NCBI GenBank assembly: GCA_002387845.1
Contig: DGLB01000080.1
Span: 1 to 40,490 of the forward strand
Direction: 5' to 3'
Length of the DNA: 40,490 nucleotides
From: Stenotrophomonas maltophilia
GTDB taxonomy: Bacteria; Pseudomonadota; Gammaproteobacteria; Xanthomonadales; Xanthomonadaceae
The notes under the pieces are model-generated. The model saw only the letters and a program-made list of their open reading frames with translations, ran no database searches and was not told where the DNA came from. Position numbers and translations under genes: made by a program. Below, in pieces: positions 17,074 through 25,590 of this stretch. Within the stretch, counting starts at the first letter, position 1. Each line of letters begins with the position of its first letter.

Positions 17074-17736
17074 ATGACGTCATCGCCGCCCACCGCCCCG
17101 CACGCCCTCAAAGCCGACAGCTTCGGCCGCATCCTGCTGATCGAGCAGGACGGCCAGCGCTTCGTGCGCCGCGACCTCGGGGCCACCCCCTGGTGGCTGC
17201 GCCTGCCGGCGTGGTGGCTGGCCCGCCGCGAAGCCCGCGCGCTGGCCCATCTGGACGGCATGCCCGACACCCCCCGGCTGCTGGCCTGGGACGGCCACTG
17301 GCTGGACCGCAGCTTCATGGAAGGCGACGCCATGTACCAGCGCCCGCCGCGCGGCGACCTGGCGTACTTCCGCGCCGCGCGCCGGCTGCTGCAGCAGGTC
17401 CACCGCCACGGCATCGCCCACAACGACCTGGCCAAGGAAGCCAACTGGCTGGTGCGCGAAGATGGCCGCCCCGCCTTGATCGACTTCCAGCTGGCGGTGA
17501 TCGGCAACCCGCGCTCGCGCTGGATGCGCCTGCTCGCCCGCGAAGACCTGCGCCACCTGCTCAAGCACAAGCGCATGTATTGCCGCGAGTACCTCACCCC
17601 GGTGGAGAAGCGTCTGCTCAAGCGCCATTCGTGGGTGCGCGATGTGTGGTTCCGCACCGGCAAACCGGTGTACCGGTTCGTGACCCGCAAGATTCTGCAC
17701 TGGGAAGACAACGAAGGGCAGGGGCCGAAGCCCTGA
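17074..17736 (+). CDS. Small protein-kinase-like (RIO/Kdo-kinase-like) protein
   Basis: 220 residues with the core of an atypical kinase: a catalytic loop HGIAHNDLAKEANWLV (His116-Asn-Asp118) and a metal-binding LIDFQLA (Asp137), where DFQ stands in the DFG position. The N-lobe is short, with an EARALAHLDGMPDTPRLLAWD helix/strand pair. The C terminus is basic (LLKHKRMYCREYLTPVEKRLLKRH). Family members are annotated as serine/threonine kinases or lipopolysaccharide-sugar kinases; the substrate cannot be told here. It is divergent from the DedA/PAP2/LssY envelope gene, which mildly favours an envelope substrate. No signal peptide or membrane segment is visible. Confidence 0.72.
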   Translation: MTSSPPTAPHALKADSFGRILLIEQDGQRFVRRDLGATPWWLRLPAWWLARREARALAHLDGMPDTPRLLAWDGHWLDRSFMEGDAMYQRPPRGDLAYFRAARRLLQQVHRHGIAHNDLAKEANWLVREDGRPALIDFQLAVIGNPRSRWMRLLAREDLRHLLKHKRMYCREYLTPVEKRLLKRHSWVRDVWFRTGKPVYRFVTRKILHWEDNEGQGPKP

Positions 17737-17811
17737 GCGGGCAAGCTGTTGGCTGCCGGTGGTCAATGCGTGGCGCGTGATGCGTGATTCGCGGTGCGCG
17801 GTGGCAACGTT

Positions 17812-17859
17812 AACGCCAACGCCAACGCCAACGCCAACGCCAACGCCAACGCCAACGGG
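17812..17859. repeat. AACGCC hexanucleotide tandem repeat
   Basis: Seven perfect AACGCC units (17812-17853) and one imperfect unit (AACGGG), followed by two copies of GGCAACCTGGAT (about 17870-17893) and a G/T-rich tail. It lies in the 442-bp gap between the kinase-like gene and the RHS gene. I see no gene in this gap; a valine-glycine ORF on the minus strand is just the repeat read through. Such tracts are prone to copy-number change. Confidence 0.85.
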
Positions 17860-18101
17860 AACATGGACGGCAACCTGGATGGCAACCTGGATGGGGATGT
17901 TTGGGGGGATGTTGGGGGATGGTAGGGTCGCACGACAGTCGACCGCCGATAACAATCGGCACTTCATTAGGGCATGACCCAGAACGAAGACGCGCTCCCG
18001 CGACAACCAACATCACCACACAACACCCCAACAATGCACCAACGAATCAAACTGCGACGAATTGCTCAACTGAACATCTGTTAAGCCTGCGTCAAACCTC
18101 C

Positions 18102-18107
18102 TAGAAT
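18102..18107 (+). promoter_or_regulatory. -10 box TAGAAT before the RHS gene
   Basis: TAGAAT at 18102-18107, about 70 bp before the GTG start, in an AT-richer stretch (18000-18110) that stands out from the flanking sequence. The -35 region (TGTTAA at 18079-18084, 17-bp spacer) is a poor match. Confidence 0.35.
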
Positions 18108-18178
18108 CGAACCATGACTTCGCATGGAAGCGACGCTCGCCTTTTCGCGTGGGCGACATGCGATTCAAGGAGAAAGGG

Positions 18179-21100
18179 GTGACGCAATTCTTTGTTGGGC
18201 GATGCGCTATCGGCATCGCCATGGTGCTGGCTGCGGGTGCATGCATTCAACCGGCCAACGCAGTACAGCCGTACCAGGAATACCGCAAGCTCATTGAGAC
18301 CGCGCAGAATCTCACCGCGCTCAAGGACGATCTCTTCGGAGAAAGCGTAAGCCTCTACAACGGCCAGACCGAGTTTTCCGTCACCGACGTCAGCCTCCCA
18401 GGCAACAACGCGCTCCCCGTGGAGATGCGCCGTCGCTTCAGCGTCGAAATGGACCTGGTGGGGGCCAGCAGCTTCAACGCCAACCTCAACAGCATGGGTG
18501 GCTGGGAGGTGGACGTTCCCCACATCACCGGAATGTTCCCAGGCGTCAATGGCTGGGCGGCCAATCGTTGCAGTGGACACATGGTGCCGCAGGTGCCGAC
18601 CACGGTACGCCTGACCGACGTGTGGCAGGGCAACGTCATCCACATTCCCGGTAGCGGAAATCGCCCCATGCTGGGGGCGCAGGCCAACACGCCGCTCCCG
18701 ACCGACGGGGTCGCACGCAAATGGTCGACTTCGCAGCTGGATGCAATCGACTGCATTCCCATGCGCGCCGGGCTGGATGGCGAAGGCTTCCGGGTCAGGA
18801 CCAGCGGGGGCAGGGCTTACTACTTCGACACCGCCACATCGCGCTTTGCCGGCGTGCTCAACAAGTCGGGCGGACAAGGCAGCATCACCCGGATCACGCG
18901 TGCTCGCATCTATCTCTTGGCCAGCAAGGTCGAAGACGCATCGGGCAACTGGGTCCAGTACCAGTACGACGGGAACGGCAACCCTATCCGCATCTGGTCC
19001 AGCGACGGTCGCGAGATCGCTCTGGCATATGACGGCATACGTCTGGCCAGTGTTACCGCTGCCGGTCGTACCTGGACGTACAGCTATGGCCAGGTGGAAG
19101 AGCAACCTCGCCTGACCGGCGTGACCCTGCCAGACGGCAGCGCCTGGACCTATTCCTATTCAAGCGCGCTGCGTGCGTGGGCGGATTCGCCGATGTGGGA
19201 CGGCAACAGTACTTCTGACTGCGCCGAGCAGCCGCCCGAGCGGTACGGTGAACTGACGCTCACGGCGCACCACCCTGCAGGCGCGGTTGGCCAGTTTGTA
19301 TTCGGCAATGGGCGACAGTACCGCAGCGGCGTCCATGCCAGCGAATGCGCACCACGCATCAGTTCGGGGGTCATCACCTACGAGTTGATGGTGCCCAACT
19401 TCTTCGACGTGGTGTCCTTGGCATCCAAGACCATCTCAGGGCCGGGTATTACCGAACCGCTGCGCTGGACCTACGGCTACGGCGGCGCTTACGAGCGACT
19501 GTGGGGAGGCTCGGGCGGTGCGGCGATCTACCCCTGCACGACCTGTAAGACGGAAAAGCAGACCATCGTCTCCAATCCGGATGGCACCAGCACGGTGTAC
19601 CGCTACGGCGCGCAGTACGCGCTGAATGAGGGCCGCTTGCTGGGGAGCAGCATTCTTGACGCGTCCGGCAACACGGTTCGTACGTCAACCACAGTCCACA
19701 TGACGACCGCCGAAGTCGCCGGTCAGCCCTTCGCGCCGACCTACGGTCTGATCTACGGTGGTGACGACCCCAGTACGGCGCAGGTTCGCCCTGTGGTGGC
19801 TGAGGCTATTGAGCAGGATGGTGTGGCCTATCAGACGACGACCTTGGCGTTTGACGCCCTGGCGCGCCCCACGCGAGTGAATAGCAGTAGTGCGTTGGGC
19901 ACCCGGACCGACGCCATCGAGTATGCAGACAATCGATCTCTCTGGATCCTGGGTCAGCAGGCAAAGCTGACCAACGAGGACACCAACGCGATTGTTGAAT
20001 CCACCGACTACGACGCCCTGATGCGACCGTTGCAGGTACGCAGCTTTGGTCGGCTTGAGCAGGTGCTGACCTATAACGGGGACGGCACGGTTGCCACCGT
20101 GGCCGACGGCCGTGGCAACGTGACCCAGCTCTCCTCATGGAAGCGCGGCACGCCGCAGCTGATCACGTTTGCAGATGGGGTAGCGCAGTCTGCCACCGTC
20201 GATGACAACGGCTGGGTGCGCTCGGTAACCGATGAGAATGGTGCGACGACCGGATACGGCTATGACGCGATGGGGCGCCTTGCATCCATCGACTGGCCGG
20301 CCGGTGACAGTGTGGCGTGGGCGCGTACCACCCAGAGCTTCTCGATCATCAATGGCGACGAGTACGGCATTCCGGCCGGGCACTGGCGGCAGTCGGTGGC
20401 GACTGGCAACGCGCGCAAGAATGTCTACTTCGACGCGTTCTGGCGGCCTCTGGTAACCGAAGAGTACGACGAAGCCAATCGGGGCGCGACCCAGCGCTTC
20501 CAACGCTTCGCATACGACAAGGCCGGGCGGCAGGCATTCGCTTCCTATCCGGGAGGGACGGCGACCCTGTCTGCGGGTACGTGGACGGAGTACGACGCGC
20601 TCGGCCGCACGTCTTCGGTGTCGGTTGATAGTGAGCACGGCCTGTTGACCACTACCACCCGCTACTTGGCTGGCGGTGAGGTGCGGGTTGTCGACCCGCG
20701 CGGGAGTGCATCCACCACCCGCTTCCAGGCATTTGGTAGCCCGTCCACCGACTCCCCGGTGTCCATTGCCCAAGTAGAGGGTGTACTCACCGAGATTGGT
20801 CGTGACATCTTTGGGAAGCCCCGCCACATCACCCGCCGAAACCAGGACGGCACCACCCAGGTGCGGCGCGACTACATCTACAACGGCTACCAGCAGCTCT
20901 GCAAAAGCGTCGAGCCAGAGACCGGCGCAACGCTGATGGACTATGATGCAGCCGGAAACCTCACCGGGTCTGCAACAGGTCTTGATCTTGCGGCCGCTAG
21001 TGGCTGCGACGCTGGCATCGCGACCGCCCGCAGGGTTGTGCGTGAATACGATGCCCGCAATCGTCTTGTCCGGCTGTCGTTTCCCGACCTGAACGGTGAC

Positions 21101-23428
21101 CAGGAATGGCGGTACACGGCCGACGGAAAGCCGTACACCGTTACTACCCGCAACGACGCCGGCGCAAGCCAGGCCATCAATACCTTTACCTACAACAAGC
21201 GCGGGCTGCTGACCGCAGAGACCTCAAGCGACAGCAGCTTGGGCGTGCAGTCGCTCGGCTACGGCTATGACGCACAGGGCTCACTTGCGGGCGTCAGCTA
21301 CCCGAGTGGACGCTACATCGACTACGCCCCCAATGCATTGGGACAGCCGACGCGTGCGGGCAGCTATGCGACCGGCGTGACGTACTATCCCAATGGGGGC
21401 ATGCAGCAGTTCACCTACGGAAACGGCATCGTCCACACGATGACGCAGAACCAGCGTCAGTTGCCTTCCCGTGTGGTGGATGCCAGCGGTGCGATCGACG
21501 GCACGTACACCTACGATGCCAATGGCAACGTTACCAGCATCGTCGATCACCTGGACGCGGCCAAAACCCGCACGATGGCCTACGACGGACTGGATCGCCT
21601 CGTTGCAGCCAGCTCTCCCAGCTTCGGCGGCGATGGAACCTTCCGCTACACGTACGACGCGGTCGACAACATCCGCTCGTCCACCCTGGCGGGGGTGAAG
21701 GACCACCAGTACTGGTACGACGCCAACAATCGCCTGACCAACGTACAGAACAGTGCGGGCTCGACGACCATCGGGTTGACCTATGACGTGCAGGGCAATC
21801 TGTCCAATAGGAACGGCGTGGGCTATCGATTCGATTACGGCAACCGGCTGCGTTCGGTTACCGGCGCAGAGGCCTACCGATATGATGCCCACGGCCGACG
21901 CATCCTCTCCGAAGCCCTGGACGGTCGCGGCACCATCCGATCCCTTTACGGCAATGATGGTGTTCTGCGTCGGCAGGACAACGCACGCGAGGGCAAGGTC
22001 ACCGAGTACGTGTACCTCAACGGCAGCCTGGTCGCCGAGGCGACAGCGATTGTCGCTCCTACTATTCCCACGCTCTCGGTCAAGAGTGTCAATGACACGT
22101 CGATCCAGGCTGACTGGACTGCGGTAGCCAATGCCACGCGCTATGAGCTGCGCCAACAGGTCGAAGGCGCAGCATGGACGACGGTGTACTCCGGTGCTGC
22201 CCTGACCTGGGGTGCCTCCAGCGTTGCGACGGGTACCTTTACCTACGCGGTGCGCGCATGCCAGGCAGACGCCTGCAGTGAGTGGTCTGCCTCTTCGACC
22301 GTGGTGGTGCAGCGCCCGCCAGCCGGGAAGTCCACGCTTGCAGTGCCTGCCGTGGCGTACGACGGCGTCCTATCGCTTAGCTGGAGCGAGGTGGCCGGCG
22401 CGACCAGCTACCGCCTCAGCGAGAGCGCCAACGGCGCTGCCTGGGTGGTGATTCAGGACAGTGCGACAAGGAGCTTGAACTTCGCCTCCAAGCCGGCCGG
22501 CACTTATGCCTACGTCGTCCTGGCCTGCAACGCCAAGGGGTGCGGTCCCCAGTCGGATCAGGCCACCACAAGCGTTCTGTACCGGCCTGCAACCGCTCCA
22601 TCGATTTCGGTGCCGGCAGAGAGCCTTGATGGCGCTTACGTGGTGTCTTTCTCGGGTGCGAGCGGTGCAACCGCTTATGCGCTGGAGGAAAGTGCCAATG
22701 GCGGCACTTGGACCCAGTTGAACACTGTGGGTACCTCCGCCCAGTTCAGCTCCAAGCCCACCGGTAGCTACGCCTACCGCGCGCGCGGCCGCAATGATGC
22801 GGGCTGGGGCCCGTACTCGTCGGTCGTGACGATCACTGTTATCCGCCCACCGGCTGTACCGGAGCTCTGGGCACCGGGTGCGTCCAGTACGGGCAGCGTT
22901 ACCGTGCAGTGGACGGGAGTCGCAATGGCAGTGAGCTACTACCTTGACGAAAGCGTAAACGGCGGCGTGTTCAATCTCGTGCAGAGTGACGGGTCGACCC
23001 AGTCCACACGTACCGGTCTTGGGTTCGCCACCTACGCGTATCGCGTGCGTGGTTGCAACCGTGCCGGCTGTAGCGGGTTCTCCAACGTGGTTTCGGTGAC
23101 ATCAACCCCGCCACCGGCCACGCCCCAGTTCGTCAAGAACCTTCAGACGCGGTGGCGTATTGGTGGCCTGGGCAAGCTGCGCTGCGAGGTGCAGTGGACG
23201 GCATCCGTTGGGGCGACCAGCTATCAGCTGCAGGTACCCAATGGCGTACTTCAGTACGATGGTCCAGCGACCTCGGTCTCCTCTACGTACGGACCGTACT
23301 GCGCGCCGTCGCATGTGATTCGTGCATGTAATGCCAGTGGTTGTTCGCCTTGGTCGGATCCCCCGTATCCGCAGGGTATCAATGACTTGGGGACATTGGA
23401 TGAAGGTGACACGGGAGTGCCGCGATGA
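18179..23428 (+). CDS. Exported RHS/YD-repeat shell protein with C-terminal fibronectin-III-like array
   Basis: 1749 residues. The GTG at 18179 is chosen because AAGGAG (18167-18172) lies six bases upstream and it yields a clean signal peptide (VGRCAIGIAMVLAAGACIQPANA); ATG codons at 18149 and 18158 have no such site. Residues ~30-1290 are an RHS shell with many YD-type units (EYDALGRTSSVSV, YDAMGRLASIDWP, YDAQGSLAGVSYP, YDAHGRRILSEA). The shell stops at YVYLNGSLVAEA, the point just before an RHS-associated core is expected. Instead residues ~1291-1749 are about five fibronectin-III-like repeats (VAGATSYRLSESANGAAW, SKPAGTYAYVVLACNAKGCG and variants). The missing core is in the next gene, which overlaps by 4 bp. 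Likely secreted or periplasmic, forming a cage for a toxin; the split is unusual. Confidence 0.87.
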   Translation: MTQFFVGRCAIGIAMVLAAGACIQPANAVQPYQEYRKLIETAQNLTALKDDLFGESVSLYNGQTEFSVTDVSLPGNNALPVEMRRRFSVEMDLVGASSFNANLNSMGGWEVDVPHITGMFPGVNGWAANRCSGHMVPQVPTTVRLTDVWQGNVIHIPGSGNRPMLGAQANTPLPTDGVARKWSTSQLDAIDCIPMRAGLDGEGFRVRTSGGRAYYFDTATSRFAGVLNKSGGQGSITRITRARIYLLASKVEDASGNWVQYQYDGNGNPIRIWSSDGREIALAYDGIRLASVTAAGRTWTYSYGQVEEQPRLTGVTLPDGSAWTYSYSSALRAWADSPMWDGNSTSDCAEQPPERYGELTLTAHHPAGAVGQFVFGNGRQYRSGVHASECAPRISSGVITYELMVPNFFDVVSLASKTISGPGITEPLRWTYGYGGAYERLWGGSGGAAIYPCTTCKTEKQTIVSNPDGTSTVYRYGAQYALNEGRLLGSSILDASGNTVRTSTTVHMTTAEVAGQPFAPTYGLIYGGDDPSTAQVRPVVAEAIEQDGVAYQTTTLAFDALARPTRVNSSSALGTRTDAIEYADNRSLWILGQQAKLTNEDTNAIVESTDYDALMRPLQVRSFGRLEQVLTYNGDGTVATVADGRGNVTQLSSWKRGTPQLITFADGVAQSATVDDNGWVRSVTDENGATTGYGYDAMGRLASIDWPAGDSVAWARTTQSFSIINGDEYGIPAGHWRQSVATGNARKNVYFDAFWRPLVTEEYDEANRGATQRFQRFAYDKAGRQAFASYPGGTATLSAGTWTEYDALGRTSSVSVDSEHGLLTTTTRYLAGGEVRVVDPRGSASTTRFQAFGSPSTDSPVSIAQVEGVLTEIGRDIFGKPRHITRRNQDGTTQVRRDYIYNGYQQLCKSVEPETGATLMDYDAAGNLTGSATGLDLAAASGCDAGIATARRVVREYDARNRLVRLSFPDLNGDQEWRYTADGKPYTVTTRNDAGASQAINTFTYNKRGLLTAETSSDSSLGVQSLGYGYDAQGSLAGVSYPSGRYIDYAPNALGQPTRAGSYATGVTYYPNGGMQQFTYGNGIVHTMTQNQRQLPSRVVDASGAIDGTYTYDANGNVTSIVDHLDAAKTRTMAYDGLDRLVAASSPSFGGDGTFRYTYDAVDNIRSSTLAGVKDHQYWYDANNRLTNVQNSAGSTTIGLTYDVQGNLSNRNGVGYRFDYGNRLRSVTGAEAYRYDAHGRRILSEALDGRGTIRSLYGNDGVLRRQDNAREGKVTEYVYLNGSLVAEATAIVAPTIPTLSVKSVNDTSIQADWTAVANATRYELRQQVEGAAWTTVYSGAALTWGASSVATGTFTYAVRACQADACSEWSASSTVVVQRPPAGKSTLAVPAVAYDGVLSLSWSEVAGATSYRLSESANGAAWVVIQDSATRSLNFASKPAGTYAYVVLACNAKGCGPQSDQATTSVLYRPATAPSISVPAESLDGAYVVSFSGASGATAYALEESANGGTWTQLNTVGTSAQFSSKPTGSYAYRARGRNDAGWGPYSSVVTITVIRPPAVPELWAPGASSTGSVTVQWTGVAMAVSYYLDESVNGGVFNLVQSDGSTQSTRTGLGFATYAYRVRGCNRAGCSGFSNVVSVTSTPPPATPQFVKNLQTRWRIGGLGKLRCEVQWTASVGATSYQLQVPNGVLQYDGPATSVSSTYGPYCAPSHVIRACNASGCSPWSDPPYPQGINDLGTLDEGDTGVPR

Positions 23429-24417
23429 GTGCAACACGCGTAAAACTTACCATCCATCTACTGATCGGCGCGCTTCTTTGTGCGGGGTCTGATAACACGG
23501 CCGCGATGGAAGAAGTTCGGTACGTGCATACTGACGCGTTGGGGTCCCCAGTCGCGTTTTCCAACGAATCCGGAGAGATTGTTGCTCGTGCTGGTTACGA
23601 GCCGTATGGTGCTGGAACCGATTCCGGCCGATCAAACAGGCCGGGCTATGGAGGGCACGTTAGCGACGGTGCAACAGCTCTGGTGTACATGCAGCAGCGA
23701 TACTACGACCCGGAGATCGGTGGATTCTTATCGGTTGACCCCGTTACCGCTTACAGTGGAACGCAGGTTGCGTTTGCAAGATATCGATACGCAAACGGAA
23801 ATCCTTATCGATTTGTTGATCCAGATGGACGGCGCTCGAAGTCCGCAAAGCCTGAAAAGGTCACCGGGTCTAACATCCCAGGTAACAAGTCCGCAAGTGC
23901 GGCTATGGCAACTGGTGTTCCTCGACCCTCGTCCTCTGTGCCAGCAGGGGGCGGATCCTCGCCGGCAAACACTAGCCGTACATTGCTCGAAGAGAACGTT
24001 CGTGCGACCGGAGCTGGCCGGACAAGGCAGTTGTATCGCGAGTGGACACTTGACGGTGTCAGCGAAGAAGGAGGCTACGTAGTTCAGGAGATTAACACTA
24101 CTGGGAAGTACACTATGCCTGGAGGCACAGTGACACCGTTCTCAATCAACTACTGGGAGGCTTGGCGCGTTGACCCCGGTACAACCGGCCCCTTCCCTAC
24201 ATTTGATGAATTCACGGTGGGAGCCCGAGAGAGCGTCTCGGGTAACATCAGTTGGAGAGGGGTCGCCAGATTCTATGAAGGTTTGACTCTTCCATCGTCA
24301 TTCACTCCGGGTGGGGCTGCGGAGGCAGGAGATCTTTTGAGTACTTATGAGGATCCAAAGCTTGATGGTCGTGGCGCGTCGAATGCTGTCATCGTGAACT
24401 TCGGTACTTCTTGGTAG
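23425..24417 (+). CDS. Exported RHS-associated core with unrecognised C-terminal domain (candidate toxin)
   Basis: 330 residues. The ATG overlaps the stop of the RHS shell (ATGA) and has GGGAG at 23413-23417. Residues 1-27 look like a separate signal peptide (LTIHLLIGALLCAGSDNTAA). Residues 31-135 are the RHS-associated core: VRYVHTDALGSPVAFSNESG, YEPYG, YMQQRYYDPEIGGFLSVDP and NPYRFVDPDG (Asp132-Pro-Asp-Gly135), which ends cores and marks the junction with the variable tip. A low-complexity linker (136-183, Ser/Gly/Pro) follows. The tip (about 184-330) has GGYVVQEINTTGKYTMPGG, INYWEAWRV and a closing VIVNFGTSW; I cannot assign it to a toxin family. Codon use is clearly less GC-biased than the flanks. 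A role as an RHS-delivered effector is inferred from architecture only. Confidence 0.8.
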   Translation: MSATRVKLTIHLLIGALLCAGSDNTAAMEEVRYVHTDALGSPVAFSNESGEIVARAGYEPYGAGTDSGRSNRPGYGGHVSDGATALVYMQQRYYDPEIGGFLSVDPVTAYSGTQVAFARYRYANGNPYRFVDPDGRRSKSAKPEKVTGSNIPGNKSASAAMATGVPRPSSSVPAGGGSSPANTSRTLLEENVRATGAGRTRQLYREWTLDGVSEEGGYVVQEINTTGKYTMPGGTVTPFSINYWEAWRVDPGTTGPFPTFDEFTVGARESVSGNISWRGVARFYEGLTLPSSFTPGGAAEAGDLLSTYEDPKLDGRGASNAVIVNFGTSW

Positions 24418-24425
24418 GGGTGTTT

Positions 24426-24854
24426 ATGAGGGTGAAAATTCTCTGCGCGTTTGCACTGTGTTTGATGACTGCTGCTTCAGCCAGATCAGCTGAAGCTTTG
24501 CTCCCGCCGAGGGAGGCGCAGGCCATTCTTCGGTTCGTCGCAACGCTCGATGATGCAAAGGCGGAGGCATATGTGAGATCGCACATCGGCCAATTGGGTA
24601 GGGTTATGTCGAGTCTCGACATGTCGTCTGAGGACGATCGCATAACTGTCCGATATCTCGGGCAGATAATTGTTCGTGGTGGTTGCTCAGCAAGATTGGC
24701 GATTCCTGTGATCAGAAGCTCATTGTCCAAGCTTAAGGATGACTCGGTGCCCCTCGGGGAGATTTCACTCTATCCGCCGACGAGCACTTACGGCTCACTG
24801 CAGTCGGTATTGGAGGAAGTAGAGGCACGCCCGGAGTGTCCTCCCTCCATGTGA
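24426..24854 (+). CDS. Small exported protein, candidate immunity partner of the RHS tip
   Basis: 142 residues from the ATG at 24426, eight bases after the core/tip stop codon. It begins with a signal peptide (ILCAFALCLMTAASARSAEA), so it should act in the periplasm, the compartment the RHS proteins enter. The mature part is helical and HEAT-like in feel (EAQAILRFVATLDDAKAEAYVRSHI, ARLAIPVIRSSLSKLKDD), with a distinctive SLYPPTSTYGSLQSVLEEVEA near the end. I do not recognise the family. Position, export and a decayed copy of the same C terminus 0.8 kb downstream fit a toxin-immunity pair. GC content is low for the window. Confidence 0.72.
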   Translation: MRVKILCAFALCLMTAASARSAEALLPPREAQAILRFVATLDDAKAEAYVRSHIGQLGRVMSSLDMSSEDDRITVRYLGQIIVRGGCSARLAIPVIRSSLSKLKDDSVPLGEISLYPPTSTYGSLQSVLEEVEARPECPPSM

Positions 24855-25212
24855 TCCAGAATTGGACACTATCCGCTCGGCGTCGGCAGACCAGGCTCGC
24901 CACTGGCGGGTTAGGGCTGGTCTGCATGGTCATCGTGCGCCAGCTCGATCTGCTGAATAGCGTCACCGTGGCGTTCATTGGCTCGAAGGAAGTCTGGACA
25001 GGGCGTAGTGCGGTTCCCCGGCCTTCGCTCGACATAATCATTCAGTGGTCCACGTGAGCGTGGATCTGCTTAAGTCAGGCTGTTGGCGGGTGGTTTTGCA
25101 CGCAGCAGCCAGCTCGTTTGCAAACCTGATGTCGTAGCATCAACTTCGACACTCTGGACGTCATCCGGTTCCGTAGTCGAGCCAAGCATCGGTCGTACTC
25201 TAAGGAGCTTCC
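24855..25212. other. 358-bp gap without a recognisable gene
   Basis: Between the candidate immunity gene and the DUF4288 gene. A short open frame runs out of the end of the immunity gene (24836-25057, + strand), and another lies opposite; neither has a ribosome site or a recognisable product. The stretch starting at TGGACACTATCC (about 24864) has the flavour of an insertion-sequence end, but I could not find a matching second end. It is best described as intergenic or degraded accessory DNA. Confidence 0.5.
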
Positions 25213-25578
25213 ATGTGGTACTGCGCTCACGCCATTTTCTACTTCAAGTATGAAGGGCAGCAGTCCTACCGGCTGCACGAGAACGTTTACCTGATTCAGT
25301 CTGATACCGCTGAAGCTGCATGGGGGAACGCCGAAGCCTTGGCCAGGGAGCAAGAGGTTTCCAGTAAGGACGGTCATCTGGAAGTGGATGGAAACAAGGC
25401 AGCCTATCACTTTGCGGGCATCCGCAAGTTGATTGAAGCCCAGGTGGATAGCGGAAAGGAAAAGACCCCGCTGGAAGCTGGAATCGAGTTGACCTACTCC
25501 GTCATGGTAGTGGATTCATTCTCGGCGGTAGAGCGCCTGGCGAAAGGCGAGGAGACGACCGTGCTGTATGAGGAGTAG
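25213..25578 (+). CDS. DUF4288 family protein
   Basis: 121 residues with AAGGAG (25202-25207) five bases before the ATG. The family opening is clear (MWYCAHAIFYFKYEGQQSYRLHENVYLI), followed by a central DGHLEVDGNKAAYHFAGIRKLIEAQ and ELTYSVMVVDSFSAVERLAKGE. It is soluble, cytoplasmic and about family length. DUF4288 has no established function; such genes are often found among immunity genes of polymorphic-toxin loci, and this one lies between an intact and a decayed copy of the candidate immunity gene. It may be an orphan immunity gene. Base composition remains less GC-rich than the core flanks. Confidence 0.8.
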   Translation: MWYCAHAIFYFKYEGQQSYRLHENVYLIQSDTAEAAWGNAEALAREQEVSSKDGHLEVDGNKAAYHFAGIRKLIEAQVDSGKEKTPLEAGIELTYSVMVVDSFSAVERLAKGEETTVLYEE

Positions 25579-25590
25579 TTCGCAGGATCG

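Noticed and set aside
17812..17859. Tandem repeat as a possible CRISPR array
   Set aside because: Units are six bases with no spacers.
17080..18006. Minus-strand frame with a valine-glycine repeat
   Set aside because: The repeat is the AACGCC tract read through; the rest is antisense to the kinase-like gene, and no ribosome site is present.
23425..23428. RHS split explained as a sequencing frameshift
   Set aside because: The second gene has its own ribosome site, ATGA overlap and signal peptide, and the first ends after a complete FnIII array; a single indel would not create these.
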